Origin: Microcaldota archaeon
GTDB taxonomy: Archaea; Micrarchaeota; Micrarchaeia; Micrarchaeales; Micrarchaeaceae
Assembly: GCA_021812025.1 (NCBI GenBank)
Contig: JAKAPD010000011.1
Span: 4,303-10,826, forward strand
Direction: 5' to 3'
DNA: 6,524 nucleotides
Shown here: positions 1-5,460 of the stretch, piece by piece
Numbering within the stretch: position 1 is the first letter of the stretch
Layout: each line of letters starts with the position of its first letter
Made by a program: the position numbers and the translations under genes
The notes under the pieces: model-generated
What the model was told of the DNA's origin: nothing
What the model saw: only the letters and a program-made list of their open reading frames with translations
The model's database searches: none

Positions 1-372
1 ATAATGATAACGTCCATCGATGCGCTGCACCCCTCAACCGTTGGCCTCGCGCACTATGATGCATCAAAGCACGGCGTATGGGGGTTCACAAAGAACATTG
101 CACTAGAGCTGGCGCCGCATAATATCTGGGTAAATGCGGTCGCACCAGGGGGGATTGTGACACCAGGGATGCAGAAACTGCTGCAAACGTCTGCGCCACA
201 CAACAAAATAGACATGCAAAAGGTTCTCGCGCTGTTCCTTGCGAAGATACCGATGAAAAGATTTGGGGAGCCGGATGATATAGGGAAGGCAGTGCTTTTC
301 CTGGCCTCTGATATGGCGTCATATATGACGGGCTCGCAGATTGTTGTTGATGGGGGTGTGCTGCTCAACTAA
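1..372 (+). CDS. Short-chain dehydrogenase/reductase, C-terminal part (5' end outside window)
   Basis: NAD(P)-dependent oxidoreductase of the classical SDR family; the substrate cannot be told from this fragment. The frame is open to base 1, so the ATG at 4 is probably internal and 123 codons of a normal ~250-residue protein are visible. The Rossmann nucleotide-binding N-terminus (TGxxxGxG) lies outside. Visible landmarks, numbered from the first codon: catalytic Ser at 5 (ITSID), the YxxxK motif YDASK with Tyr19 and Lys23, the conserved segment VNAVAPGG that follows the active site, and the C-terminal signature PDDIGKAVLFLAS leading into TGSQIVVDGG. The 14-residue Ser-to-Tyr distance fits the family. 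The stop at 370-372 lies 5 bp from the stop of the convergent ABC permease gene, so the two transcripts must end or overlap there. The family call is secure; the specific reaction is unknown. Confidence 0.93.
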   Translation: MMITSIDALHPSTVGLAHYDASKHGVWGFTKNIALELAPHNIWVNAVAPGGIVTPGMQKLLQTSAPHNKIDMQKVLALFLAKIPMKRFGEPDDIGKAVLFLASDMASYMTGSQIVVDGGVLLN

Positions 373-377
373 GTGCA

Positions 378-1178
378 TCAGCCCATCGCGCTCGTGTATG
401 AGCGGAGAAGGTATTTGCTTAGCTTGTAGAACATGAAAGCGAGAATGACGCCTATCGCGATTACCACGAGATAGCCGGCGAGGCTCAGCTTACCCACAAT
501 TATCCCGGCCGGATAGAAAGTCGCTATGCCAAGCGGCACCACTATCGTGAAGAGGACTACGCCTATTATGCCATAAAGGGTGAGAGGGTATCTGCTGAAG
601 TTCTCCGCAAGGTCTATAATCAATCCAACCCATCCCGCTTTGTTTATAAATTTGTATGAGATCGCAAGGAACAGCACCTGCAGCATCGAGAGGACGGCCA
701 CTCCAAGTATAAAGAGAATCAGAAATGCAAGCAGGGCAGGCGCACTGAATTGGGTATTCATAGCAGCGTAAACAAATAGTATCAGGTAGCCGGCTATGTC
801 CCCTATCGCCGCCGTATCGGTCGATTCTCCAATAACATACAGGAGAGGGTTGTGTGGCTTTGTAAGATAGTTGTCAAAACCGCCATTCCAAAGCACATCG
901 AAAACGAACCCGGAGTCTATAAGATAATCGCTTATGTTTATCCCGAGGCCTGCTATCGCGATCAGGAGGAGCAGCTGGAAGTAGCTCCAGCCCGCCACGC
1001 TGAACGTTACTGTGTAAATTACCCCAACGAAGACGAGGGTGATTATTATGTATATGGCAGAGGTAAAGGCGTACATTATGAAGTCCGCCCTGTAAATGAA
1101 TTGTATCTTCCATGCATACGACTGCAAGAGGAGGTAGAATTTCAGTTCGCTCATCAGCTTATTTATTTTACCGGCCAT
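378..1178 (-). CDS. ABC-2 type transporter permease, COG3694-like (second permease)
   Basis: Integral membrane subunit of an ABC exporter, 266 aa, with about six hydrophobic segments after a short cytoplasmic N-terminus. Characteristic features are YRADF near residue 30, then a charged/Gly turn WNGGFDNYLTKPHNPLLYV that matches the G-x-[FL]-D-x2-L-x-[RK]-P element of this permease family. Later come FSRYPLTLYG and PLGIATFYPAG before the last membrane span. I place the start at the ATG at 1178. It has a near-perfect Shine-Dalgarno GGAGGT four bases upstream and lies 1 bp after the preceding stop. A TTG at 1196 would extend the frame by six codons into the upstream gene but has no such support. 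It is the last gene of the three-gene ABC operon and probably pairs with the other permease as a heterodimer. The transported substrate is unknown. Confidence 0.88.
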   Translation of the reverse strand: MAGKINKLMSELKFYLLLQSYAWKIQFIYRADFIMYAFTSAIYIIITLVFVGVIYTVTFSVAGWSYFQLLLLIAIAGLGINISDYLIDSGFVFDVLWNGGFDNYLTKPHNPLLYVIGESTDTAAIGDIAGYLILFVYAAMNTQFSAPALLAFLILFILGVAVLSMLQVLFLAISYKFINKAGWVGLIIDLAENFSRYPLTLYGIIGVVLFTIVVPLGIATFYPAGIIVGKLSLAGYLVVIAIGVILAFMFYKLSKYLLRSYTSAMG

Positions 1179-1179
1179 A

Positions 1180-1974
1180 TCAACCTCCAACAGCAATTAT
1201 TTTTCCTCTGGACATTTTCCAATATACCGTAGCGAATACGAAGAGGGCGAGCGCCCAGGCGCTCTCCACAACCAGCGCATTCAAAAGCGCTGTGCCAGCC
1301 AATGCGCCAGTAAAGGTCGCTGCTGGATTATAATAATAGGCGTTGAATGGCAGCAATTGTAGCACAGTCTGGAGCTGTTGCGGAAAAAAGGTATTCGGAA
1401 GCACGCCACCGGAGAGGAACGTGAGCAAGGTGATTATACTGCTTATCCCCCCTGTGCTGACAAGATATATTGAGGATACCCCGATGATGAACTCTATAAG
1501 GAACGAGATGCTAAAGAGGAGGAATATCTCTAGTGCAAAAGCTGCTATGGTAAACCAGCTCATGCTGATGCCGGCAAAGACAGCGGTGAGGACAACTATC
1601 GGCAGGAATACGAAGGAGAAATTGGTGAAGGCGGATGGCAGGGAATCGATAAACTGTCTTATTGCATATGATATTGGAAGGATGAGCTCGCTGGTTATGC
1701 TGCCGCTCTCTATGTCACTAGATATTGCCTCGCTCACGCCGGACTGCATCGATGCGCCGGCGTACGCCACGAAAAAATATGCATAGAGAGCTATAGGGCT
1801 GTAACCGGCTATCGATGTCGCCGTCGTGCCGCTGAATATGCTGCTCCAGACTATTAGCATTAGGATAGGGTATGCGGCGTATGCTAGGATGGAGAGGAGA
1901 TAGCTGTAGATATAATAGATGTCAGATTTGAAGTTAATGCGCATGAAGCTTGCATACTTTGATATCATGGTCAT
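1180..1974 (-). CDS. ABC-2 type transporter permease, COG4587-like (first permease)
   Basis: Integral membrane subunit of the same ABC exporter, 264 aa, about six predicted membrane spans. The region ISSDIESGSITSELILP (residues 84-100) matches the cytoplasmic E-I-x-S-G-x-[IL]-x3-L-x-x-P coupling element of ABC-2 permeases. FLSGGVLPNTFFPQQLQ (186-202) followed by LLPF is the typical re-entrant segment before the last helices. The start ATG at 1974 is 1 bp past the ATPase stop (1976-1978), with a weak SD-like AGGTTA upstream in the ATPase 3' end. A second ATG two codons in (1968) is possible but less well placed. The 1-bp gaps on both sides indicate one polycistronic message. In this family two different permeases and one ATPase usually form the transporter. 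Substrate not predictable from sequence. Confidence 0.88.
   Translation of the reverse strand: MTMISKYASFMRINFKSDIYYIYSYLLSILAYAAYPILMLIVWSSIFSGTTATSIAGYSPIALYAYFFVAYAGASMQSGVSEAISSDIESGSITSELILPISYAIRQFIDSLPSAFTNFSFVFLPIVVLTAVFAGISMSWFTIAAFALEIFLLFSISFLIEFIIGVSSIYLVSTGGISSIITLLTFLSGGVLPNTFFPQQLQTVLQLLPFNAYYYNPAATFTGALAGTALLNALVVESAWALALFVFATVYWKMSRGKIIAVGG
1183..1188 (-). promoter_or_regulatory. Shine-Dalgarno site deciding the start of permease 2
   Basis: GGAGGT on the - strand lies inside the last codons of permease 1 and is followed by TGAT and then ATG at 1178. The match to the archaeal anti-SD sequence and the spacing favour the ATG at 1178 over the upstream TTG at 1196. The arrangement implies translational coupling of the two permeases. 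Confidence 0.85.
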
Positions 1975-1975
1975 G

Positions 1976-2974
1976 TTAGCCTAACCTTTTCCTTGATAAG
2001 CTGTAGAACTTGTTAAGCACCTCATCCAAGGGTGGCTCTGAAATGCTATAGTCAAGTACATTGTCTGAAGTGAGCAGATCTAGCAGCTTCTTGCCCTTTA
2101 TCCTCCTCCCGTCCATCTCGAGTTTTATGTAATCTCCCTTGTGGGCTATGATCCTGCCGAACCTGCCAAGATTCATATTGCGCGCGCCCTTGCGCAGGCG
2201 TATTTCAACTTCTTTTTTCCCGCCAACCAGTTTTATAAGTTCCCGCGGCAGCCCATCGTATACAAGGGTGCCTTCGTCCATCAGCAATATTCTATCCGCA
2301 AGCTCCTCCGCCTCTTCCACCATGTTTGTAGCAAGCAAAAACGTTATATCATACCTCTTTCTTATTTCTTGCAGCGCCTTGAAAAGCGAGGATTTTGATT
2401 GGCTGTCCATGCCTATCGTTGGCTCATCCATTATCACGAGCTTCGGCATATGCAGCATCGACGCTATGAAATTGCATTTCATACGTTCCCCCAGAGACAT
2501 TTGTCTAACCTGCTTTCTATAGACTTTTTCAAGATTGAATACTTTGATGAAATAGCTGAGCCTTTTATCGAATGCGGTCTTAGGGATTCCGTAAACGCCC
2601 TCCATTAGCTTGAAAGTGTCTATAGCGGCAAGGTCTTCCCACATCTGTTCGTGCGCCCCGAGCACCACGCCTATGTTCATCGCAAGTTTCACCCGCTCAC
2701 TATACGGGTCGATTCCAAAAAGGCGCGCCTCTCCGGAGTCCGCCTTAATTATCCCGACAAGCAGCTTGACGAGCGTCGATTTCCCGGCACCATTCTTTCC
2801 GAGCAGAGCGACAAATTCGCCCTTTTTCATGGTGAAGGTAACATCATAGACCGCCTTCTTGTAGACATATCTTCTCCTCAGCGATGTGAGCAGTCCTTTC
2901 TCTCCTGTTTTAGACTCGAACGACTTAAACTGCTTGGAGAGTTTATAGGCTTCGATGACAAGATTTTTTTCCAC
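1976..2974 (-). CDS. ABC transporter ATP-binding protein, COG4586-like, atypical H-loop
   Basis: ATPase subunit driving the adjacent permeases, 332 aa, cytoplasmic and membrane-associated. Seen in order: Walker A GKNGAGKST (59-67), the IGVVLGAHEQMWEDL segment (101-115) matching the Q-loop region of COG4586 ATPases, signature SLGER (160-164), Walker B LVIMDEP (179-185), D-loop IGMDSQ (187-192). The switch position reads LLATNMVEEAEEL, where relatives have ...T-H-x-M-E-E-A-E-E-L, so the catalytic histidine is Asn217 (codon AAC at 2326-2324). A ~90-residue C-terminal extension after the nucleotide-binding domain is usual for this family. The start is GTG at 2974; no ATG is available in frame near the N-terminus, and GGTG lies five bases upstream. 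It is the first gene of the operon, with a candidate TATA box about 40 bp upstream of the start. Family assignment is confident; the effect of Asn217 is unknown. Confidence 0.93.
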   Translation of the reverse strand: MEKNLVIEAYKLSKQFKSFESKTGEKGLLTSLRRRYVYKKAVYDVTFTMKKGEFVALLGKNGAGKSTLVKLLVGIIKADSGEARLFGIDPYSERVKLAMNIGVVLGAHEQMWEDLAAIDTFKLMEGVYGIPKTAFDKRLSYFIKVFNLEKVYRKQVRQMSLGERMKCNFIASMLHMPKLVIMDEPTIGMDSQSKSSLFKALQEIRKRYDITFLLATNMVEEAEELADRILLMDEGTLVYDGLPRELIKLVGGKKEVEIRLRKGARNMNLGRFGRIIAHKGDYIKLEMDGRRIKGKKLLDLLTSDNVLDYSISEPPLDEVLNKFYSLSRKRLG

Positions 2975-3011
2975 GCGTGCACCCAGAATAGATTAGATTG
3001 GTGGAAAAGGG

Positions 3012-3019
3012 TTAAATAT
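3012..3019 (-). promoter_or_regulatory. Candidate TATA box for the ABC operon
   Basis: The - strand reads ATATTTAA here. Archaeal initiation about 25 bp downstream would fall near 2990, leaving a leader of roughly 15 nt that includes the GGTG ahead of the GTG start. Inferred from position and composition only. Confidence 0.5.
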
Positions 3020-3025
3020 CCGACG

Positions 3026-3048
3026 AATAATTTTTTTTTGGAATTATT
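3026..3048. repeat. AT-only inverted repeat with T9 tract between divergent promoters
   Basis: AATAATT (3026-3032) and AATTATT (3042-3048) are perfect inverted arms flanking a run of T and GG. The element sits directly upstream of the ABC operon TATA candidate and about 40 bp upstream of the TATA candidate of the small + strand gene. It could be a regulator site or simply a flexible AT-rich promoter segment; no known operator is recognised. Confidence 0.35.
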
Positions 3049-3087
3049 TTGCGCGTAGCACCAGGAGCAGCAGGCGAATTTTCATAA

Positions 3088-3097
3088 CTTATTTAAA
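3088..3097 (+). promoter_or_regulatory. Candidate TATA box for the small basic protein gene
   Basis: CTTATTTAAA resembles an archaeal TATA box. Initiation about 25 bp downstream would be near 3117, just ahead of the GTGAT Shine-Dalgarno site at 3121-3125 and the ATG at 3129. This placement argues against an in-frame ATG at 3111, which would lie upstream of the expected transcript start. Confidence 0.55.
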
Positions 3098-3128
3098 CCT
3101 TGCTCGTGCAATGTATATTAGTGATGAA

Positions 3129-3278
3129 ATGGGAAAGAGTTTAATGCACACGCGAAAAAGCAGGGAGGGCATGGTGGCAAAACAGAGGAAAGCCATCAGA
3201 GAAAAGATAAAGGCTGCGGAAATGAAAAGACCTGGTGGTGGCGGCAAGAAGAAAGCAGCAAGAGCGGCAAAAGCGTAA
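3129..3278 (+). CDS. Small, strongly basic hypothetical protein (49 aa)
   Basis: Unrecognised 49-residue protein, too short for usual ORF cut-offs. It has 11 Lys and 6 Arg against 3 Glu, so a net charge near +14. The first two thirds (residues 8-34) look like a continuous basic helix, followed by PGGGG and a Lys/Ala/Arg tail (KKKAARAAKA). It is predicted soluble, and such composition suggests binding to RNA, DNA or the ribosome; this is inference. Support for a real gene: a TATA box candidate at 3088-3097, GTGAT three bases before the ATG at 3129, and a strong hairpin directly after the stop. Other in-frame starts are ATG at 3111 (55 aa, no SD, upstream of the expected transcript start) and ATG at 3171 (35 aa, GGGAGG too close). 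It is transcribed alone, convergent with the ATP-grasp gene. Confidence 0.65.
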   Translation: MGKSLMHTRKSREGMVAKQRKAIREKIKAAEMKRPGGGGKKKAARAAKA

Positions 3279-3340
3279 GCGAATATTTCTTATTGGGGTA
3301 GCAGAGCGATCTGCTGCCCTTCGCTTATTCTTTTAATTTT
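3276..3340 (+). terminator. Nested inverted-repeat terminator of the small basic gene
   Basis: An inner hairpin at 3296-3319 has a 10-bp stem (GGGTAGCAGA with TCTGCTGCCC, one G-U pair) closed by a GCGA tetraloop of the GNRA type. An outer perfect 8-bp pair TAAGCGAA (3276-3283) and TTCGCTTA (3320-3327) encloses it; the left arm starts with the stop codon of the small gene. A T-rich stretch follows at 3325-3340 on the + strand, and none follows on the - strand side, so it is oriented to end the + strand transcript. It also covers the whole gap to the convergent ATP-grasp gene. Confidence 0.6.
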
Positions 3341-4712
3341 GTCTGCTCGCCAGTACGCGTCCATTATCCTTTCTTCCAATTTTCATGGATATGCACCTTA
3401 TCATATGCTCCATCGTCGCATACGACTTTTCTGCGCTGTCAAAGAATGCAACATATGGGCTGTTATTTACATCGATAATCCATGCTGTGCCTTCTCTGTC
3501 TATCAAAACATCAACGCCGACTACATTCAGACCAAGATCCCCCGCCAGCCTCTTTATGAGTCTCTTATATTTCACATCCAGCGAACCGGTTGCATCGATG
3601 AAACGTCCTTCTTCAGAGCCGTTCAGCGAAATGCGTATCCTCCTCCCTTTCTCAACTACGCTACCGACGGTCAAGCCTGAACCGGCCAGGATGTTGTTTA
3701 TATAATCCGCCTTTATTTCGCGAGCGTTATACTTTTTTCTCCTCTTTTCGAGTAGCTGAGCGATGCTGCTCCTACCATCTCCAATAACATAGCCTTTGAT
3801 TGTTTTTGCTGCGAAAGTGATCTTGCCAAAATTGCAGTTTATCCTGAACTCTTCTCCCCTAACGCCTTCCTGACACAGGCACTTCCTCTGCCCTTCGCTT
3901 ATCTGCGACATGGCCATGGTGTAGCTTTTTACAAGAAGGGACGGGTCCCAAATTGGGCCGATGACACCAATCCTAAGGCTCTCTTCCACTGGTTTTATGA
4001 AAACGGGCGCCCGAAGCCCTGCGCATTTTACGATGTCTCTTTTCGAATTTATTACTATATATTTTGGGATATGATAACCGCGGTCCGCCAAAAATCTGTT
4101 TGTTTCGGCTTTATTTGCTGAGCGATCCAAGGCAGCGCCCGATGCAAAGGGATCCGCCTGTCCCTGCAGCACTATCGGCTTCTTCAGGTCCAGCACTATA
4201 TCCAGCCTTCGCAGATACGATGCGCCCTTAGCGCTCTGTTTCCTAGTCGGCAACCCAATTGGCTCATCCAAGCCAGTAAAGATCCACTTATAGCTCTCGA
4301 ATATCTTGGAATCCGAAACCAACCTCTTATATGGTATTCCCAAATTCCTGCATGTCACCATTGCGATGACTTCTGGGAACATCGAATGCGCGTTGAGCAC
4401 ATCTGAAGCGGAATCGATGGTTCCTTTTGAGGGTTCCTTGAGGACTCTTTCTATCACTTTTGAGCTATAATCATCTATCTTATTCAGGTAAACAAATTTC
4501 CTACCGACCTTTATAGTGCAGTTGAAGTTATCGCATTCTTTGTACACATTGCGCAATATCCCTTCATACATCGCGCACCAGGACTTTGCGCTCTGTGGCA
4601 AAGGATAACCAGAAAATGATACATGCGCTGGTCTAAATGCGCCAAGTCTTTTTGGCACTTTCTTGAATTTAAGGAGTTCTCCTTTATCGATCTTGTATCT
4701 GTAGAGCGGCAT
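3333..4712 (-). CDS. ATP-grasp ligase, cyanophycin synthetase/GshF-like C-terminal domain
   Basis: Probable ATP-dependent carboxylate-amine ligase, 459 aa, cytoplasmic, using ATP and Mg2+ to activate a carboxylate as acyl-phosphate. The ATP-grasp domain covers roughly residues 190-440: DRSANKAETNRFLADRGY (196-213), ATP-binding Lys240 in VFIKP, QEGVRGEEFRI (281-291), IGDGRSSIAQLLE (310-322), RFIDATGS (370-377), LGLNVVGVDVLID (393-405), and the metal-binding strand IIDVNNSP (412-419) with Asp414 and Asn416. The GDGRSSI block and the order of the last three motifs match cyanophycin synthetases and the GshF ligase domain. Residue 414 is Asp where Glu is usual. The N-terminal ~190 residues, including CRNLGIPYKRL, match no domain I recognise. 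The ATG at 4712 has no Shine-Dalgarno sequence and may be leaderless. No substrate-defining gene lies nearby, so the product is unknown. Confidence 0.85.
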   Translation of the reverse strand: MPLYRYKIDKGELLKFKKVPKRLGAFRPAHVSFSGYPLPQSAKSWCAMYEGILRNVYKECDNFNCTIKVGRKFVYLNKIDDYSSKVIERVLKEPSKGTIDSASDVLNAHSMFPEVIAMVTCRNLGIPYKRLVSDSKIFESYKWIFTGLDEPIGLPTRKQSAKGASYLRRLDIVLDLKKPIVLQGQADPFASGAALDRSANKAETNRFLADRGYHIPKYIVINSKRDIVKCAGLRAPVFIKPVEESLRIGVIGPIWDPSLLVKSYTMAMSQISEGQRKCLCQEGVRGEEFRINCNFGKITFAAKTIKGYVIGDGRSSIAQLLEKRRKKYNAREIKADYINNILAGSGLTVGSVVEKGRRIRISLNGSEEGRFIDATGSLDVKYKRLIKRLAGDLGLNVVGVDVLIDREGTAWIIDVNNSPYVAFFDSAEKSYATMEHMIRCISMKIGRKDNGRVLASRQN

Positions 4713-4737
4713 CAGAAAACACGCGGCGCAATTCTCG

Positions 4738-4744
4738 TAAATAT
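4738..4744 (-). promoter_or_regulatory. Possible internal TATA box for the ATP-grasp gene
   Basis: ATATTTA on the - strand lies in the 33-bp gap after the YbjQ stop. Its centre is about 29 bp upstream of the ATG at 4712, so initiation would fall within a few bases of that ATG, fitting a leaderless message. The lack of any SD motif agrees with this. Weak, position-based evidence. Confidence 0.35.
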
Positions 4745-4745
4745 G

Positions 4746-5114
4746 CTATCGCAACGAAACCGCTTCCGGATTGCTATTGTCCTTTTCCACAACCACCGCT
4801 GTACCGTACGCGACAATCTCTGTCATCGTTCCCCCTATGTCTGATGAGTCGAATCCCATGCCAACAACAGCATTGGCGCCCATCTGCATCGCATTTTCCT
4901 GAAGCCTATCTACAGCATGTCCTCTCGCTTCTGACAGCATCTTGGTGTAAGCGCCTATCTCGCCGCCGATTATTGACTTCAGCCCAGCCGCTATGTTTCC
5001 GCCGACACCTCTGCTCCTAACCACTACGCCGAACGTTGCCCCGATCACATTTGTTATCTTATATCCTGGTACGTAGTTTGTCGTCACTACGACCATCTTG
5101 CCTCCATTTTCCAT
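4746..5114 (-). CDS. YbjQ/UPF0145 family protein (putative heavy-metal-binding domain)
   Basis: Small soluble protein of 122 aa in the YbjQ/UPF0145 (Pfam 'putative heavy-metal-binding', PF01906) family; true function is not established. Seen: VVVTTNYVPGYKITNVIGA (residues 8-26), RGVGGNIAAGLKSIIGGEI in the middle, YTKMLSEARGHAVDRL, the hallmark GANAVVGMGFD, and EIVAYGTAVVVE near the end. The length is slightly above the ~105-residue norm because of a short N-terminal leader (MENGGK) and a polar C-terminal tail. The start ATG at 5114 is preceded by AGGTGA with a four-base spacer; the second Met (residue 7) has no such signal. The ATP-grasp gene follows 33 bp downstream on the same strand and may be co-transcribed. 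No cysteines are present, so classical thiol metal binding is unlikely. Confidence 0.92.
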   Translation of the reverse strand: MENGGKMVVVTTNYVPGYKITNVIGATFGVVVRSRGVGGNIAAGLKSIIGGEIGAYTKMLSEARGHAVDRLQENAMQMGANAVVGMGFDSSDIGGTMTEIVAYGTAVVVEKDNSNPEAVSLR

Positions 5115-5118
5115 TTGC

Positions 5119-5124
5119 TCACCT
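5119..5124 (-). promoter_or_regulatory. Shine-Dalgarno site of the YbjQ gene
   Basis: AGGTGA on the - strand, four bases before the ATG at 5114; it selects that start over the in-frame Met seven codons in. Confidence 0.75.
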
Positions 5125-5143
5125 TTATGAGTAGGGGACTAAA

Positions 5144-5151
5144 AATATAAG
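5144..5151 (-). promoter_or_regulatory. Candidate TATA box for the YbjQ gene
   Basis: The - strand reads CTTATATT followed by further T residues. Expected initiation about 25 bp downstream (near 5118-5122) would give a very short leader that barely includes the AGGTGA site, so the true promoter could lie a little differently. Confidence 0.4.
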
Positions 5152-5279
5152 AAACATGGCACTTGGAAATTAAACCGTAGCTGGAGAAGAGAGAATGATT
5201 TTTCGTGGCGGCTGGTATAATCTAACTGAAGGATGCGCCAAAGCGAATAAAACCTAATACTATGAATATCTAAAATAAC

Positions 5280-5441
5280 GAGCTGGCGCAGCGATTTTGG
5301 TGGGCCGCTGATAATCGCGGTCCATGCCTATGAGCTATTCCTGATATTCCTCAACCAGTATTTCTGGCTTTGGCTGCCCGCATGCTGCGGGTCCTGCCTA
5401 AAGCGCATCGCTCGGAACGGAATGCGCGCCAGGCGCATCTC
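5280..5441 (+). ncRNA. Candidate structured RNA in the YbjQ-CDGSH intergenic gap (unrecognised)
   Basis: The 346-bp gap at 5115-5460 has no convincing protein gene. Within it, 5281-5440 is about 58% G+C, while 5141-5280 is about 36%. Possible closing helices are AGCGAT (5290-5295) with ATCGCT (5407-5412), and next to it TGGCGC (5284-5289) with GCGCgCCA (5424-5431). Inside are hairpins at 5300-5325 (9 bp, loop TGATAATC, two G-U pairs), 5355-5367 (CCAG/CTGG) and 5377-5391 (CCCGCA/TGCGGG). The G-U pairs would be A-C mismatches on the other strand, favouring + strand transcription. I see no match to tRNA, 5S, SRP, RNase P, C/D or H/ACA RNA consensus elements. An AT-rich stretch with a weak TATA-like AATAAAA lies at 5246-5252. 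Function unknown. Confidence 0.35.
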
Positions 5442-5442
5442 T

Positions 5443-5456
5443 AAAAATAGATTTAA
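5443..5456 (-). terminator. T-rich candidate terminator after the CDGSH gene
   Basis: Just past the CDGSH stop (5461-5463) the - strand reads TTAAATCTATTTTT. A T-rich stretch without a hairpin is enough for many archaeal terminators. Weak but correctly placed. Confidence 0.35.
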
Positions 5457-5460
5457 GCGG

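Noticed and set aside
1179..1196. A TTG start at 1196 for permease 2, adding six residues and overlapping permease 1.
   Set aside because: The ATG at 1178 has GGAGGT four bases upstream and sits 1 bp after the previous stop, a much better start.
1343..1786. Long + strand open frame opposite permease 1, and similar antisense frames opposite the ABC ATPase, ATP-grasp and membrane protein genes.
   Set aside because: They are shadows of well-supported genes on the other strand, with low-complexity translations and no start signals or recognisable domains.
5195..5257. A 20-codon + strand ORF starting ATG at 5195 after a GGAGAAG sequence.
   Set aside because: Too short and without a clear promoter, conserved motif or downstream terminator; such an ORF is expected by chance.
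5328..5438. A 36-codon - strand ORF (ATG at 5438, stop at 5328-5330), 22 bp downstream of the CDGSH stop.
   Set aside because: No good Shine-Dalgarno site, only a weak upstream GAG. It lies across the self-complementary GC-rich island, uses CGC/CTG/CGA codons unlike neighbouring genes, and resembles no family I know. Structured RNA explains the segment at least as well.
5280..5441. Assignment of the GC-rich island to tRNA, 5S rRNA, SRP RNA, RNase P RNA, C/D or H/ACA guide RNA.
   Set aside because: No T-arm consensus, no SRP helix 8 sequence, no RNase P core motifs, no paired C/D boxes and no convincing ACA-terminated hairpin were found by eye.
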